A stretch of DNA of 64,000 nt. Origin: Pedobacter jeongneungensis (lineage in GTDB: Bacteria; Bacteroidota; Bacteroidia; Sphingobacteriales; Sphingobacteriaceae). The stretch lies in assembly GCF_000633455.1 (NCBI RefSeq), contig NZ_AYMG01000020.1, forward strand, positions 94,435 to 158,434. Reading direction: 5' to 3'. Below, piece by piece: positions 51,582 to 61,051 of the stretch. The notes beneath the pieces are model-generated. The model saw only the letters and a list, made by a program, of their open reading frames with translations. It was not told the DNA's origin and searched no databases. Every line of letters starts with the position of its first letter. Within the stretch, counting starts at the first letter, position 1. Both the position numbers and the translations under genes were made by a program.

Positions 51582-54068
51582 ATGGAAAAGTGGATTGATG
51601 ATTTAATGCCCATGATGGGCATCGAGCACGATTGTGTGCTCAGCAAACAGGGAGATATCACGGTAGGCTTTAAAGTTGAGCTGCCGGAACTATTTTCCTT
51701 ATCGAATGGTGAATATGAGGCGTTCCACCAGGCGTGGGTAAAAGCCATCAAGGTATTACCTAAACACAGCATACTGCATAAACAGGACTGGTTTATAGAC
51801 GCCAAATTCAAACCCGATTTTAAAAAAGAAGACACCAGCTTTCTATCCAGGAGCAGTGACCGCTTTTTTAACGAGCGCCCTTACCTTGATCACAGCTGTT
51901 ATATCTTCCTGACCAAAAAACCGGCAGGCCGTAAAAACGGCAGCTCGTTGTTTTCAAACCTGCTGCGCCGGAGCATCGTTCCTGAGCAGACGCTTAAGGC
52001 TGCCATGCTTCAGGATTTTTTGGATGCCTGCGGACAGTTCCGGCAGATCATGCAGGATAGCGGTTTTGTGGAAATGAAACGGCTGAAGGATGCCGATTTT
52101 TACAGCGATGAACGGACAATGGGCATTATTGAACGGTATTGCTTTCTTGCTGAAGAAACAGATCAATTTATTGTTAAGGATACCCAGTTCAATAAAGGTG
52201 ACATACAGGTGGGTGACCAACATTGCCAGCTATATACCTTGGGAGACGCAGCAGATCTTCCTGCCCTTTGCGGCAGCAGGATCAACTACGATAAATACAG
52301 TACGGATAAGACAAAATTCTCCGTTGGCTTTGCCAGTCCGCTCGGGCAGCTTTTGCCCTGCAACCACATTTACAATCAATATGTATTTATTGATGATGCC
52401 CAGAAAACCATCAAAAAACTGGAAAGCAAAAGATTAAGGCTTCAGTCTTTATCTGCTTACAGCCGGGAAAATAGTATATCCCGGGATGCAACAAATGATT
52501 TTTTAAACGAGGCCATAGGAGAACAAAGGCTTCCGGTAAAAGCGCATTTCAATATCCTGGTCTGGACCAAAGACAAAGACCAGCTGAAAGACCTGAAAAA
52601 CCAGGTCAGCTCGGCACTTGCCAAAATGGATGCCGTTGCCAAACAGGAAACTGCAGGTGCAGCGCAGATATTCTGGGCTGGCATACCCGGGAACGAAGCC
52701 GATTTTCCGATGAACGATTCCTTTGATACGTTTACCGAACAGGCTACCTGCTTTTTCAATCAGGAAACCGGTTCCCGTACATCACTCAGTCCTGTAGGCA
52801 TTCGCTTAGGGGACAGGCCTACCGGAAAACCTGTACATGTGGATATTAGTGATGAACCGATGCTCCGGGGAATCACCACGAACAGGAATAAATTTCTGAT
52901 TGGCCCCAGTGGCTCCGGGAAATCATTTTGGACAAACCATTTTTGCAGGAGCTATTACGAACAGGGTACCCATATTGTTATTGTAGATGTCGGTCATAGC
53001 TATAAAGGACTCTGTGATTTGGTAGGGGGCTATTATTTCACCTATTCTGAAGATAACCCTATAAAATTTAATCCGTTTTTTATTGGTGAGGGTGACAGCC
53101 TGGATACCGAAACAAAAGAAAGTATCAAGACCTTACTTGTCGCGCTTTGGAAAAGTGAGGACGAGGCTTTCAAAAGGAGTGAATATGTAGCGCTCAGTAA
53201 TGCCATCCAGCTTTACTACGAAAAGCTGGATCATAATGCGGACCTGTTTCCGGGATTCGATACCTTCTATGAGTTCCTGAAAGAAGACTTTGTTCCGGCG
53301 CTGGAAAAAGACGGCGTAAAAGAGAAAGATTTTGATGTAAATAATTTCCTTTATGTCCTCCGCCCTTATTACAAAGGAGGTGAGTTTGATTATTTGCTCA
53401 ACGCAAAAGAGAATCTGAACCTGTTACAGGAGCGCCTGGTAATATTTGAAATTGATGCGATAAAGGAGCACAAAATTCTTTTTCCGGTCTGTACGATTAT
53501 CATAATGCAGGTCTTCATTAACAAGATGAGGAAGCTGAAAGGTGTACGCAAGCTGATCCTTATCGAAGAGGCCTGGAAGGCTTTGATGAAGGAGGGGTTT
53601 GCAGAATATATAAAATACCTTTTTAAAACGGTCCGGAAGTTCTTTGGGGAAGCAATGGTAGTCACTCAGGATATAGAAGATATAATTTCTTCTCCTGTAG
53701 TTAAGCAGGCTATCATTAATAATTCAGATTGTAAGATCCTGCTCGATCAAAGCAAGTACCAGAATAAGTTCGACCAGATACAGGAGCTGCTCGGCTTGAC
53801 CGATAAGGAAAAGGCGCTGGTTCTTTCTGTAAATAAGGCCAACGATCCCCGTCTGAAATATAAAGAAGTCTTCATCAGCCTTGCCGGTATTCAAAGCAGG
53901 GTCTACCGCACCGAAGTTTCTCCTGAAGAGTATTATGCTTATTCAACAGAAGAGAAAGAAAAGGTATTGGTAGCGCAGTACACTAAGAAATATGGAAGTA
54001 TTCAAAAAGGTATAGCAGCGTTGGTCGCTGATATGAAAACGCAAAAACCATTATTCACTCAAATTTAA
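51582..54068 (+). CDS. traG: Conjugative transfer ATPase TraG (VirB4-like)
   Basis: An 828-residue ATPase. Walker A is GPSGSGKSFWTNHF near residue 441, preceded by the MLRGITTNRNKFLI strand. Walker B is LILIEEAWKALMKEGF near residue 657, followed by TQDIEDIISSPVV. The N-terminal half, with DLMPMMGIEHDCVLSKQGD, matches TraG of Bacteroidetes elements. VirB4-type ATPases power assembly and substrate transfer at the inner membrane. It is placed after traF as in known elements, with one extra gene between. Confidence 0.96.
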   Translation: MEKWIDDLMPMMGIEHDCVLSKQGDITVGFKVELPELFSLSNGEYEAFHQAWVKAIKVLPKHSILHKQDWFIDAKFKPDFKKEDTSFLSRSSDRFFNERPYLDHSCYIFLTKKPAGRKNGSSLFSNLLRRSIVPEQTLKAAMLQDFLDACGQFRQIMQDSGFVEMKRLKDADFYSDERTMGIIERYCFLAEETDQFIVKDTQFNKGDIQVGDQHCQLYTLGDAADLPALCGSRINYDKYSTDKTKFSVGFASPLGQLLPCNHIYNQYVFIDDAQKTIKKLESKRLRLQSLSAYSRENSISRDATNDFLNEAIGEQRLPVKAHFNILVWTKDKDQLKDLKNQVSSALAKMDAVAKQETAGAAQIFWAGIPGNEADFPMNDSFDTFTEQATCFFNQETGSRTSLSPVGIRLGDRPTGKPVHVDISDEPMLRGITTNRNKFLIGPSGSGKSFWTNHFCRSYYEQGTHIVIVDVGHSYKGLCDLVGGYYFTYSEDNPIKFNPFFIGEGDSLDTETKESIKTLLVALWKSEDEAFKRSEYVALSNAIQLYYEKLDHNADLFPGFDTFYEFLKEDFVPALEKDGVKEKDFDVNNFLYVLRPYYKGGEFDYLLNAKENLNLLQERLVIFEIDAIKEHKILFPVCTIIIMQVFINKMRKLKGVRKLILIEEAWKALMKEGFAEYIKYLFKTVRKFFGEAMVVTQDIEDIISSPVVKQAIINNSDCKILLDQSKYQNKFDQIQELLGLTDKEKALVLSVNKANDPRLKYKEVFISLAGIQSRVYRTEVSPEEYYAYSTEEKEKVLVAQYTKKYGSIQKGIAALVADMKTQKPLFTQI

Positions 54069-54073
54069 TAACA

Positions 54074-54454
54074 ATGAAAAAGCCAAATTTAATCGAAAGG
54101 GCTGTGCAGGTGCTCAAGATCGTTAATCTTTTTTTTACAGGCCACTTAGCAGCATTAAACTCCATAAAAAAAGAAACCGTTTACGTCTCCCGGGGACTGG
54201 AGCCATCTTCAGGAGTCAGGACTTTAAAGATAACGAAGGAGGGCAGCTTATACCGGGTAACACTAAGCGGTTATTTACATGAGGACCCTTTTGTTGAAGC
54301 CACCTGGCTTGCGACCTATGGTTGGCATTCCAATGGGCATTTAATTGAGATAGGTGGTAACCGGTATTGTATTTTCGACAGTTTACGCAAAAAGATCTTT
54401 GTAGAACAGGAAATGTCTTACGGCTATCGTGTTGAAGAATTTGATGAACAATAA
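54074..54454 (+). CDS. Hypothetical protein in the tra operon
   Basis: A 126-residue protein I do not recognise. It has a helical start (IERAVQVLKIVNLFF) and a strand-rich middle (RTLKITKEGSLYRVTLSGYLH, then YGWHSNGHLIEIGGNRYC). It starts 5 bp after traG and ends just before the first TraI-like gene, so it is clearly part of the operon. Confidence 0.7.
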   Translation: MKKPNLIERAVQVLKIVNLFFTGHLAALNSIKKETVYVSRGLEPSSGVRTLKITKEGSLYRVTLSGYLHEDPFVEATWLATYGWHSNGHLIEIGGNRYCIFDSLRKKIFVEQEMSYGYRVEEFDEQ

Positions 54455-54464
54455 AGCAAAAACC

Positions 54465-55142
54465 ATGAGAAAGAAAATTTTTAAGATTGCGCTAATTGTC
54501 TTCATCGTTGCTTTCCTGCCGGTAAAAGTATCGGCTCAGATCCCCATTCTGGACCTGATAAAAGGTGCAGCAAAAAAAGTAATCAAAGCCATCGATCTAA
54601 AGATCCAGCGGCAGCAGAACAAAGTGATCTGGTTGCAGAATACCCAAAAGGTACTGGAAAATGAAATGTCCAAACTAAAGCTGGATCAGATCACGGACTG
54701 GACCGATAAGCAAAAGGAGCTATATCAAAAGTACTTTGATGAACTGAAAAAGGTGAAAAGCATCATCAGCTATTACCAGCGCATCAAAGATATTACCAAC
54801 AAGCAAAGCCGGCTGATCAAGGAATATAACCATGCCTGGGGTCTTTTGCGTAACGATAGCCACTTTACTTTAAAGGAGATTGAATACATGAGCAGTGTTT
54901 TTAATGGCATTTTGGGTGAAACCCTAAAAAACATTGACCAGATCATGCTTGTAGCCAATTCCTTTAAAACGCAGATGACCGATGCGAAACGCATTGAGAT
55001 CATTAATGCGGCGGCTGAGAAAATGGAACAGAATTATGCAGACCTGCAGGTTTTTAATAAGCAAAACGCGATGCTTAGCCTAAGCCGGGGCAAGTCGGCC
55101 GAAGAAATAGCAGTGATCAAGAAAATGTACGGATTACAATAA
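54465..55142 (+). CDS. TraI-like exported transfer protein (paralog 1 of 3)
   Basis: Start at Met 54465 (MRKKIFKIALIVFIV), 225 residues; a frame from 54429 overlaps the previous gene. A signal peptide ends near VSAQ. The mature protein is almost wholly helical, with coiled-coil stretches (TQKVLENEMSKLKLDQI, ELKKVKSIISYYQRI) and FTLKEIEYMSSVFNGIL. It fits the TraI position and type of Bacteroidetes elements. The next two genes encode related proteins. A periplasmic role comparable to VirB5 is a guess based on size and helical content. Confidence 0.82.
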   Translation: MRKKIFKIALIVFIVAFLPVKVSAQIPILDLIKGAAKKVIKAIDLKIQRQQNKVIWLQNTQKVLENEMSKLKLDQITDWTDKQKELYQKYFDELKKVKSIISYYQRIKDITNKQSRLIKEYNHAWGLLRNDSHFTLKEIEYMSSVFNGILGETLKNIDQIMLVANSFKTQMTDAKRIEIINAAAEKMEQNYADLQVFNKQNAMLSLSRGKSAEEIAVIKKMYGLQ

Positions 55143-55162
55143 CCCATATTAGGCGACAGGAA

Positions 55163-55813
55163 ATGAAGAAAATAATAATAATACTGCTCCTGGTATTTTT
55201 GAGTACAGGTGCGGTCAGGGCACAAACATTCGACGAATGGCTCCGGCAAAAGAAAACCCAGAAAAAATACCTGCTGGAACAGATCGCTGCCCTAAAGGTA
55301 TATGGCGGTTATCTGAAAAAGGGTTACGATATTTCAAAGAAAGGCCTGAATACCATTAGCTCCATTAAAAACGGCGACTTCGGTCTGCATTCTGATTTTT
55401 TCAATTCCTTGAAAACGGTTAACCCGGAAGTTGGCAGGTATTCCAGAGGCCGGGATATTTTAGAGCAGCAGGAATTGATTGCAAAAAAGGTAGATCGCAT
55501 AAAGCGGGAATATAATCAGTCCGGCATTTTCAGCAGCCTTGAAAAAAAATATTTTGATGGTGTTTTCCAAAGGCTGGAAGCAGACTGTAATCAGACTGTC
55601 GAAAAACTGGAACAGGTAGTACAAAGCGGGCAGCTGGAGATGAAAGACAATGAGCGGATCGAACGCATAGACCTATTGTATAAGGAAAGTACTGGTCAGC
55701 TTGATTTTGCAAACGCCTTCAGCACCTCTATTATCACGCTTGCTGTTCAACGGAGCAAGGAAAAGAATGATCTTGATAACATCCGTACCTGGTACGGTTT
55801 AAAAGGAAACTAA
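55163..55813 (+). CDS. TraI-like exported transfer protein (paralog 2 of 3)
   Basis: 216 residues with a signal peptide (MKKIIIILLLVFLSTGAVRAQ) and a helical mature part. The segment LKKGYDISKKGLNTISSIKNG is shared in pattern with paralog 3 (LKKGYTIVSNGYGTIKNISEG), as is the following DFF/LFL-SL region. It starts 20 bp after paralog 1 and ends 1 bp before paralog 3. Confidence 0.82.
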   Translation: MKKIIIILLLVFLSTGAVRAQTFDEWLRQKKTQKKYLLEQIAALKVYGGYLKKGYDISKKGLNTISSIKNGDFGLHSDFFNSLKTVNPEVGRYSRGRDILEQQELIAKKVDRIKREYNQSGIFSSLEKKYFDGVFQRLEADCNQTVEKLEQVVQSGQLEMKDNERIERIDLLYKESTGQLDFANAFSTSIITLAVQRSKEKNDLDNIRTWYGLKGN

Positions 55814-55814
55814 A

Positions 55815-56450
55815 ATGAAAAAATACTTAATCATGCTATGGGTAGTCATAATGTTTTTGGGTTTTATCTCAAAAGCCAATGCACAGACCGATGAGATAGC
55901 GCAGCTGGCGCTCAACATTGAAAAATTGGCGCAGCTTAAATCCATTCTTACAGACCTGAAAAAGGGTTACACTATTGTCAGTAATGGGTACGGGACGATC
56001 AAAAATATTTCGGAGGGGAATTTTAATATGCACGAACTCTTTCTCGACGGCCTTTTGCAGGTTAGCCCGGCTGTACAGAAGTATTATAAAGTCGCAGGCA
56101 TCATTAATTACCAGGTCCGGCTGGTAAAAGTTTACAAGTCCGCATTCAACCGCTTTAAAACTGCCGGATGCTTTAATCCGAAGGAGATTGAGTACATCAG
56201 TGGTGTTTATGGCAGGCTGACTTCAGAGAGCCTGCGTAACCTGGATGACCTGGCCAATGTGGTGACAGCGAATAAATTAAGGATGAGCGATGACGAAAGG
56301 ATCAGGGAAATTGACCGGATCTATGCAGATATGGAAGATAAGACCACCTTTCTCAAGAGCTTTAATTCAAGCACATCCATGTTGGTCATCCAGCGCCGGA
56401 AACAACTTTCAGAAATAGAGGGTGTTCGTAAAATGTCAGATATAAAATAG
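55815..56450 (+). CDS. TraI-like exported transfer protein (paralog 3 of 3)
   Basis: 211 residues with a signal peptide (MLWVVIMFLGFISKANAQ). The mature domain is helical, with LKKGYTIVSNGYGTIKNI and NPKEIEYISGVYGRL, the latter also seen in paralog 1 as LKEIEYMSSVFNGI. Some databases label such proteins TerB-like, but I see no tellurite-resistance evidence. It is 9 bp upstream of traJ. Confidence 0.82.
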   Translation: MKKYLIMLWVVIMFLGFISKANAQTDEIAQLALNIEKLAQLKSILTDLKKGYTIVSNGYGTIKNISEGNFNMHELFLDGLLQVSPAVQKYYKVAGIINYQVRLVKVYKSAFNRFKTAGCFNPKEIEYISGVYGRLTSESLRNLDDLANVVTANKLRMSDDERIREIDRIYADMEDKTTFLKSFNSSTSMLVIQRRKQLSEIEGVRKMSDIK

Positions 56451-56459
56451 AGCAACATT

Positions 56460-57689
56460 ATGAAATACTTATTTGTAACCGCCTTAATGGTGGCAGTGGG
56501 CATTGCCATGCCCCTGATCGGACACGCACAGAGCGGTATGGCCGAAAATATCGGAAGTCTGCAAAACGTATTGGACCAACTGTACAATGAGATGATCCCC
56601 CTTTGCAGTCAGCTGATAGGTGTTGGCCGAGGCATAGCAGGTTTTGCCGCCACCTGGTACATTGCTTCCCGCATCTGGCGACATATCGCCAATGCAGAAC
56701 CTGTAGACTTTTATCCTTTATTCAGGCCTTTCGTTTTGGGCTTTTGTGTATTGATCTTTCCCTCTGTGCTGGGCCTTATCAATGGAATTTTGAAGCCGCC
56801 CGTATCCGGGACCAGTGCTATGGTTAAAAACACGGATCAGGCTGTAGCTGCATTATTGCTGGAAAAAGAAAAAAAGGTAAAGGAATCGGAAACCTGGAAA
56901 ATGTATGTAGGGGAAAATAAGGAAGGTGATAAAGACCGGTGGTACCGATACACTCATGGGAATGAAGATCCTTCCAGCCAGAACGTATTTGAATCCATCG
57001 GAAGCGACATGCAGTTTTTCTTTGAAAAAGCATCCTATAATTTCCGCAATACGGTAAAACAGTGGATGTCTGAAATCCTTCAGATCCTCTTCCAGGCAGC
57101 AGCATTATGTATAAATACCCTGCGGACTTTCCAGCTTATTGTACTTGCAATACTCGGGCCGCTTGTGTTTGGCCTTGCCGTTTTCGACGGTTTCCAGCAC
57201 ACCCTCACCAGCTGGATCGCCCGGTATATGAATGTGTTTTTGTGGTTACCCGTAGCCAACATTTTCGGGGCCATAATCGGTAAAATACAGGAGCAGATGC
57301 TCAAACTGGATTTAAGTCAGATTCATCAGACCGGGGATACCTTTTTTAGCTCCACAGATCTCGGCTATCTGGTATTTATGATTATCGGGATAATCGGCTA
57401 CTTCACGGTTCCTTCAGTTGCCAATTCTATTGTGAACGCAGGGGGCGCCGGTGCCATGCTGCAAAAAGTAACTAACCTGGCTGTGGTATCAACAAGCAGC
57501 ATGGGCAATTACGGTGCTCAGAAAACCGCAGGTGCAGCAGAGGCATTAGGGAATTTTCGTAAAGATATGGGACGGGGCTACGAAGGTGCCAGCGCAGAAG
57601 GTAAATCGGGAGCTGTTGGAACAGCCATTGGACGTACCAGTGCTTACATGGCAGATAAGCTCAGCGGAACCCCGGCACCGAAAGAATAA
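56460..57689 (+). CDS. traJ: Conjugative transposon protein TraJ (VirB6-like)
   Basis: 409 residues with a signal-like N-terminus (MKYLFVTALMVAVGIAMPLIG) and several membrane helices (CSQLIGVGRGIAGFAATWYI, PFVLGFCVLIFPSVLGLING, FQLIVLAILGPLVFGLAVF, YLVFMIIGIIGYFTVPSVA). A Gly/Ala-rich C-terminus includes AGGAGAMLQKV. This is the TraJ pattern, the polytopic inner-membrane channel component. Confidence 0.95.
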   Translation: MKYLFVTALMVAVGIAMPLIGHAQSGMAENIGSLQNVLDQLYNEMIPLCSQLIGVGRGIAGFAATWYIASRIWRHIANAEPVDFYPLFRPFVLGFCVLIFPSVLGLINGILKPPVSGTSAMVKNTDQAVAALLLEKEKKVKESETWKMYVGENKEGDKDRWYRYTHGNEDPSSQNVFESIGSDMQFFFEKASYNFRNTVKQWMSEILQILFQAAALCINTLRTFQLIVLAILGPLVFGLAVFDGFQHTLTSWIARYMNVFLWLPVANIFGAIIGKIQEQMLKLDLSQIHQTGDTFFSSTDLGYLVFMIIGIIGYFTVPSVANSIVNAGGAGAMLQKVTNLAVVSTSSMGNYGAQKTAGAAEALGNFRKDMGRGYEGASAEGKSGAVGTAIGRTSAYMADKLSGTPAPKE

Positions 57690-57723
57690 AATAATTTTTC
57701 AACAGTGAAGAGAAAATGTGATA

Positions 57724-58344
57724 ATGATGTTCAGCAAAACAAAAAATATAGATACTGCCTTCCGGCAGACACGCAGCTTTTTTATAATAGCGCTTGGTAT
57801 TGTACTTGCATTGGGTGCTTACTGGTCCTTTACCTGTTACCGTATTGTGACCAAAGCGCAAAGCAGGATCTACGTGCTTGCTAATGGAAAGGCACTCGAA
57901 GCCTATGGAGCGGAACGGAAAGATAATATCCCGGTAGAAGCCCGGGATCACATCCGTTCCTTCCATCAGTTCTTTTTCAGCCTTGCACCCGATGAAAAAG
58001 CTATTGTTGCCGGTGTCACCAAAGCCTTGTACCTGGCCGACGAATCAGCGAAGAAACAGTACGATAATTTAAAGGAAGGTAACTACTACAGTAGCGTCAT
58101 TTCCGGCAATGTTAGCCAAAGCGTTCTTGTGGATAGTATTTCTGTCAATACAGACAGCTATCCTTTTGCTTTCCGCTTTTATGGCAAACAGGAAATCATA
58201 AGACCCTCCACAACAACCCTGCGCTCCCTGATCACGGAAGGCTATTTGAGAAACGTCACCAGGAGTGATAATAATCCACATGGATTCCTGATCGAGAAAT
58301 GGCATACCCTTGAAAATAAAGACCTGACCACCCAAAGCCGATAA
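57724..58344 (+). CDS. traK: Conjugative transposon protein TraK (VirB8-like)
   Basis: 206 residues from ATG 57724 (a GTG at 57718 and ATG at 57727 are alternatives). There is a single N-terminal membrane helix (SFFIIALGIVLALGAYWSF) and a periplasmic domain with AEARDH-like VEARDHIRSFHQFFFSLAPD and YNDLK-like KKQYDNLKEGNYYSSVIS, typical of TraK. VirB8-type proteins nucleate channel assembly. Confidence 0.94.
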   Translation: MMFSKTKNIDTAFRQTRSFFIIALGIVLALGAYWSFTCYRIVTKAQSRIYVLANGKALEAYGAERKDNIPVEARDHIRSFHQFFFSLAPDEKAIVAGVTKALYLADESAKKQYDNLKEGNYYSSVISGNVSQSVLVDSISVNTDSYPFAFRFYGKQEIIRPSTTTLRSLITEGYLRNVTRSDNNPHGFLIEKWHTLENKDLTTQSR

Positions 58345-58346
58345 TC

Positions 58347-58820
58347 ATGTTTAAGACTCGAAAAAGAAAAGAAAAGCTCACGCTTAGCGGGGGACGTCTT
58401 GCGCTCTTGCTTGCCAGGAAACTGGAGCAGGTCCAACAAGGATGGGCGAGGGTTATGAACAATGTGTTCAATGGCATGGGTTTAAAAAGCCGGTGGATTG
58501 CGCTAACCTGCTTTATGATACTGATGGTTGCGTTATCTGGATACGTATCGATCTCAGCTTTTACCAACGATATAAAGGCTGCCCCCGCCAACTATTCCAT
58601 CAAAGTTCCCCAGACTTCAGGGATTTACAGGGAAGAGCATAGAAGCGGGATACCGGATAAAGTCTATGAACGTATCCATGGATTTCGCATGTCACTGGAC
58701 AGCCTGGGCGCAAGTGCTGAAGGTCGGCTAAAAAGGGACAGCCTGCTGCGCTCCAGGCCAGGCCTCATGGATAGCCTGGTAACGATAGAAAAGTATTATC
58801 AACAATTAAAAAACCAATAA
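58347..58820 (+). CDS. traL: TraL-like small membrane protein
   Basis: 157 residues with a basic start (KTRKRKEKLTL), one membrane helix (WIALTCFMILMVALSGYVSI) and a soluble tail. It is placed 2 bp after traK and 2 bp before traM, where TraL lies in related elements. The assignment rests mostly on position and layout. Confidence 0.75.
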   Translation: MFKTRKRKEKLTLSGGRLALLLARKLEQVQQGWARVMNNVFNGMGLKSRWIALTCFMILMVALSGYVSISAFTNDIKAAPANYSIKVPQTSGIYREEHRSGIPDKVYERIHGFRMSLDSLGASAEGRLKRDSLLRSRPGLMDSLVTIEKYYQQLKNQ

Positions 58821-58822
58821 TT

Positions 58823-60109
58823 ATGGAAAATCAAACACAAGCGTTAACCGAAAAACGTAAAAAGTTCCTGCTCATTGCGCCGGTCCTGGTACTGCCTTTT
58901 CTTACCCTGTTCTTTTGGGCGATGGGTGGGGGAAAGGTGGAGCGGGCAGCAGCAACAGAAGCGAATATGGGTATCAATAACAAATTGCCAGATGCCCGGC
59001 TGAAAGAAGAAAAGGGACTGGACAAAATGGCTTTTTATGACCAGGCAGCAAAAGATTCCCTGAAGATAGCTGACCAGCAGGATAATGGCGGTAATACATC
59101 AGCCTCCGGCAGCGATTCGGGAGCAGTGGGTCTTTCATTCCCGGCTCCGATAAGTACCGGATCATCAATTACCATGAATACCAGCCCGTATGCTGGAGGC
59201 GGATACAATGATCCGAATGAAATGAGGATCAATCAAAGGTTGCAGCAACTGGACCAATTGCTGAATCAGCAGCAAATGGCTTCAGCACCGCAAAATAAAT
59301 ATGGGAATGCCGCACCTGCCGGTGACAATGAGTCGCTGCAGCGGTTGGAAAAAATGATGCAGCAGATGCAGGGAAGCAGCCCGGATGAAGATGCCGAAAC
59401 ACAGCAATTGGATGGGATGCTCGAAAAGGTGCTTGATCTTCAATATCCCGAGCGGGTGCAGGAAAAGATCAGGAAATCATCTGAGCAGCATAAAGGCCAG
59501 GTATTTGCTGTTGGGCTTCCCGGCAAACGGCAATTTGTTTCCTCGCTGGAAGGACCGAAAAATGCTCCCGTAAAACCAGGGCCAGAAGGTAATGGGTTTT
59601 TCTCAACCGAAGAACAGCCGGATTCAGATATTGATCAGAATGCAATAGATGCGGTGGTTTCTGAAAATCAAACCCTGGTCAATGGATCAACGGTGAAGTT
59701 GCGCCTTCTTGACGACATTTATATCAACGGAAAGCTAATACCAAAGAACAATTTTATTTATGGCACTGCAGCGCTCAACGGGGAACGGCTGGCGATTAAA
59801 ATTGACGGTATCCGTTTTAAAAAATCCTTATTCCCGGTAGCCCTTAGCGTAATAGATATTGATGGTATTGACGGGATCTATATACCCGGTGCTATTGCCA
59901 GGGAAGTAGCTAAAGAATCTACAGACCGGGCCATCCAGGATGTAAACTTTGGTTCGATGAGTACTTCCATTGGTGTGCAGGCTGCAGGAGCTGGGGTAGA
60001 GGCCGCCAAATCACTCTTCAGTAAAAAAGTCAGGCTTATTAAAGTTACGCTCAAAGCTGGCTATAAGGTGTTGCTCCGTGATGAAAAGCAAAAACAGGGC
60101 AACCAGTAA
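58823..60109 (+). CDS. traM: Conjugative transposon protein TraM (VirB10-like)
   Basis: 428 residues with an N-terminal membrane helix (FLLIAPVLVLPFLTLFFWAMG). Then follow a long Gln/Ser/Gly-rich linker with coiled-coil stretches (RLQQLDQLLNQQQMA) and a C-terminal beta-barrel-type domain. In this domain LVNGSTVKLRLLDDIYINGKLIP and VALSVIDIDGIDGIYIPGA are typical of TraM. It spans the periplasm as part of the channel core. Confidence 0.95.
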   Translation: MENQTQALTEKRKKFLLIAPVLVLPFLTLFFWAMGGGKVERAAATEANMGINNKLPDARLKEEKGLDKMAFYDQAAKDSLKIADQQDNGGNTSASGSDSGAVGLSFPAPISTGSSITMNTSPYAGGGYNDPNEMRINQRLQQLDQLLNQQQMASAPQNKYGNAAPAGDNESLQRLEKMMQQMQGSSPDEDAETQQLDGMLEKVLDLQYPERVQEKIRKSSEQHKGQVFAVGLPGKRQFVSSLEGPKNAPVKPGPEGNGFFSTEEQPDSDIDQNAIDAVVSENQTLVNGSTVKLRLLDDIYINGKLIPKNNFIYGTAALNGERLAIKIDGIRFKKSLFPVALSVIDIDGIDGIYIPGAIAREVAKESTDRAIQDVNFGSMSTSIGVQAAGAGVEAAKSLFSKKVRLIKVTLKAGYKVLLRDEKQKQGNQ

Positions 60110-60138
60110 AATCAATTATTTAATCTTTAAAAACAACG

Positions 60139-60990
60139 ATGATGAAAAAGAAAAGTGCAGTATGGACATCGTTAGTTATCCTCTTATGTTTAAATGTGCA
60201 GGCAATGGCTCAGGCCCTTATTAGTGTACAGCAAAATACCATCCAGGCTTCGCCGCTTTTGGTAACCTATTCAAAAACGACCAACCTGCTTTTTCCCTAT
60301 GCTATTAAAAGTGTCGATAAGGGCAGTAAAGATGTGCTTGTCCAGGTTGCAAAGGGCGTTGAAAACCTGCTACAGGTAAAAGCTGCCAAACAGGGTTTTT
60401 CGGAAACCAACCTGACGGTGGTTACTGCGGACGGTAAACTCTATTCCTATGTGCTGAATTATTCAGACCAGCCTCCGGTATTGAATATTAAGGTGGGCAG
60501 TAATAAAAACTATCCCGGAACAGATGCTTTGTTTACCTACAGGAGCGATAATGAGGCCAGGGTATATGATATAACGGAGCAGCTCAGCACTAAAATGCCC
60601 ATCATGAAAAATATCAAAACGTATGATTACGATCTTGATTTCACCGTAGATGGCATTTACATTAAAGACGACAAGCTGTATTTCCAGTTTGGCCTGACCA
60701 ATAATTCCAATATTGATTACAATGTGGATGCTTTACGTCTTTTTATTGTGGATAAGAAGAAGTCAAAGCGAACCGCCTCCCAGGAAATAGAGCTCCAGCC
60801 AATAGAGCAGGTCGGCAATGCGGAAATCATAAGAGGGAAGTCCCATCAGAATTTTGTGATCACGCTATCCAAATTCACCATTCCGGATAAAAAATTCCTT
60901 TCTATCAGGCTAATGGAGCAGGGAGGAGGAAGGCATCTGCAATTAAAGGTCGAAAACAAACACATCCTTGCATCCAGCAAAATCGAGTAA
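60139..60990 (+). CDS. traN: Conjugative transposon protein TraN (DUF4138, VirB9-like)
   Basis: 283 residues with a signal peptide (AVWTSLVILLCLNVQAMAQ). The DUF4138 domain has VTYSKTTNLLFPYAIKSVDKG near the N-terminus and YIKDDKLYFQFGLTNNSNIDYNVD. It is an outer-membrane-associated channel component. It is the last recognised tra gene in the window. Confidence 0.95.
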   Translation: MMKKKSAVWTSLVILLCLNVQAMAQALISVQQNTIQASPLLVTYSKTTNLLFPYAIKSVDKGSKDVLVQVAKGVENLLQVKAAKQGFSETNLTVVTADGKLYSYVLNYSDQPPVLNIKVGSNKNYPGTDALFTYRSDNEARVYDITEQLSTKMPIMKNIKTYDYDLDFTVDGIYIKDDKLYFQFGLTNNSNIDYNVDALRLFIVDKKKSKRTASQEIELQPIEQVGNAEIIRGKSHQNFVITLSKFTIPDKKFLSIRLMEQGGGRHLQLKVENKHILASSKIE

Positions 60991-61051
60991 TGGTTTAACT
61001 ACTCATCATAGGAATTAAGGAAAGAATTGTCCACTAAGTAAAATTTAAAAA

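Noticed and set aside
55815..56450. Tellurite-resistance (TerB) function
   Set aside because: Context is the transfer operon and the sequence is paralogous to its exported neighbours; nothing points to tellurite resistance.
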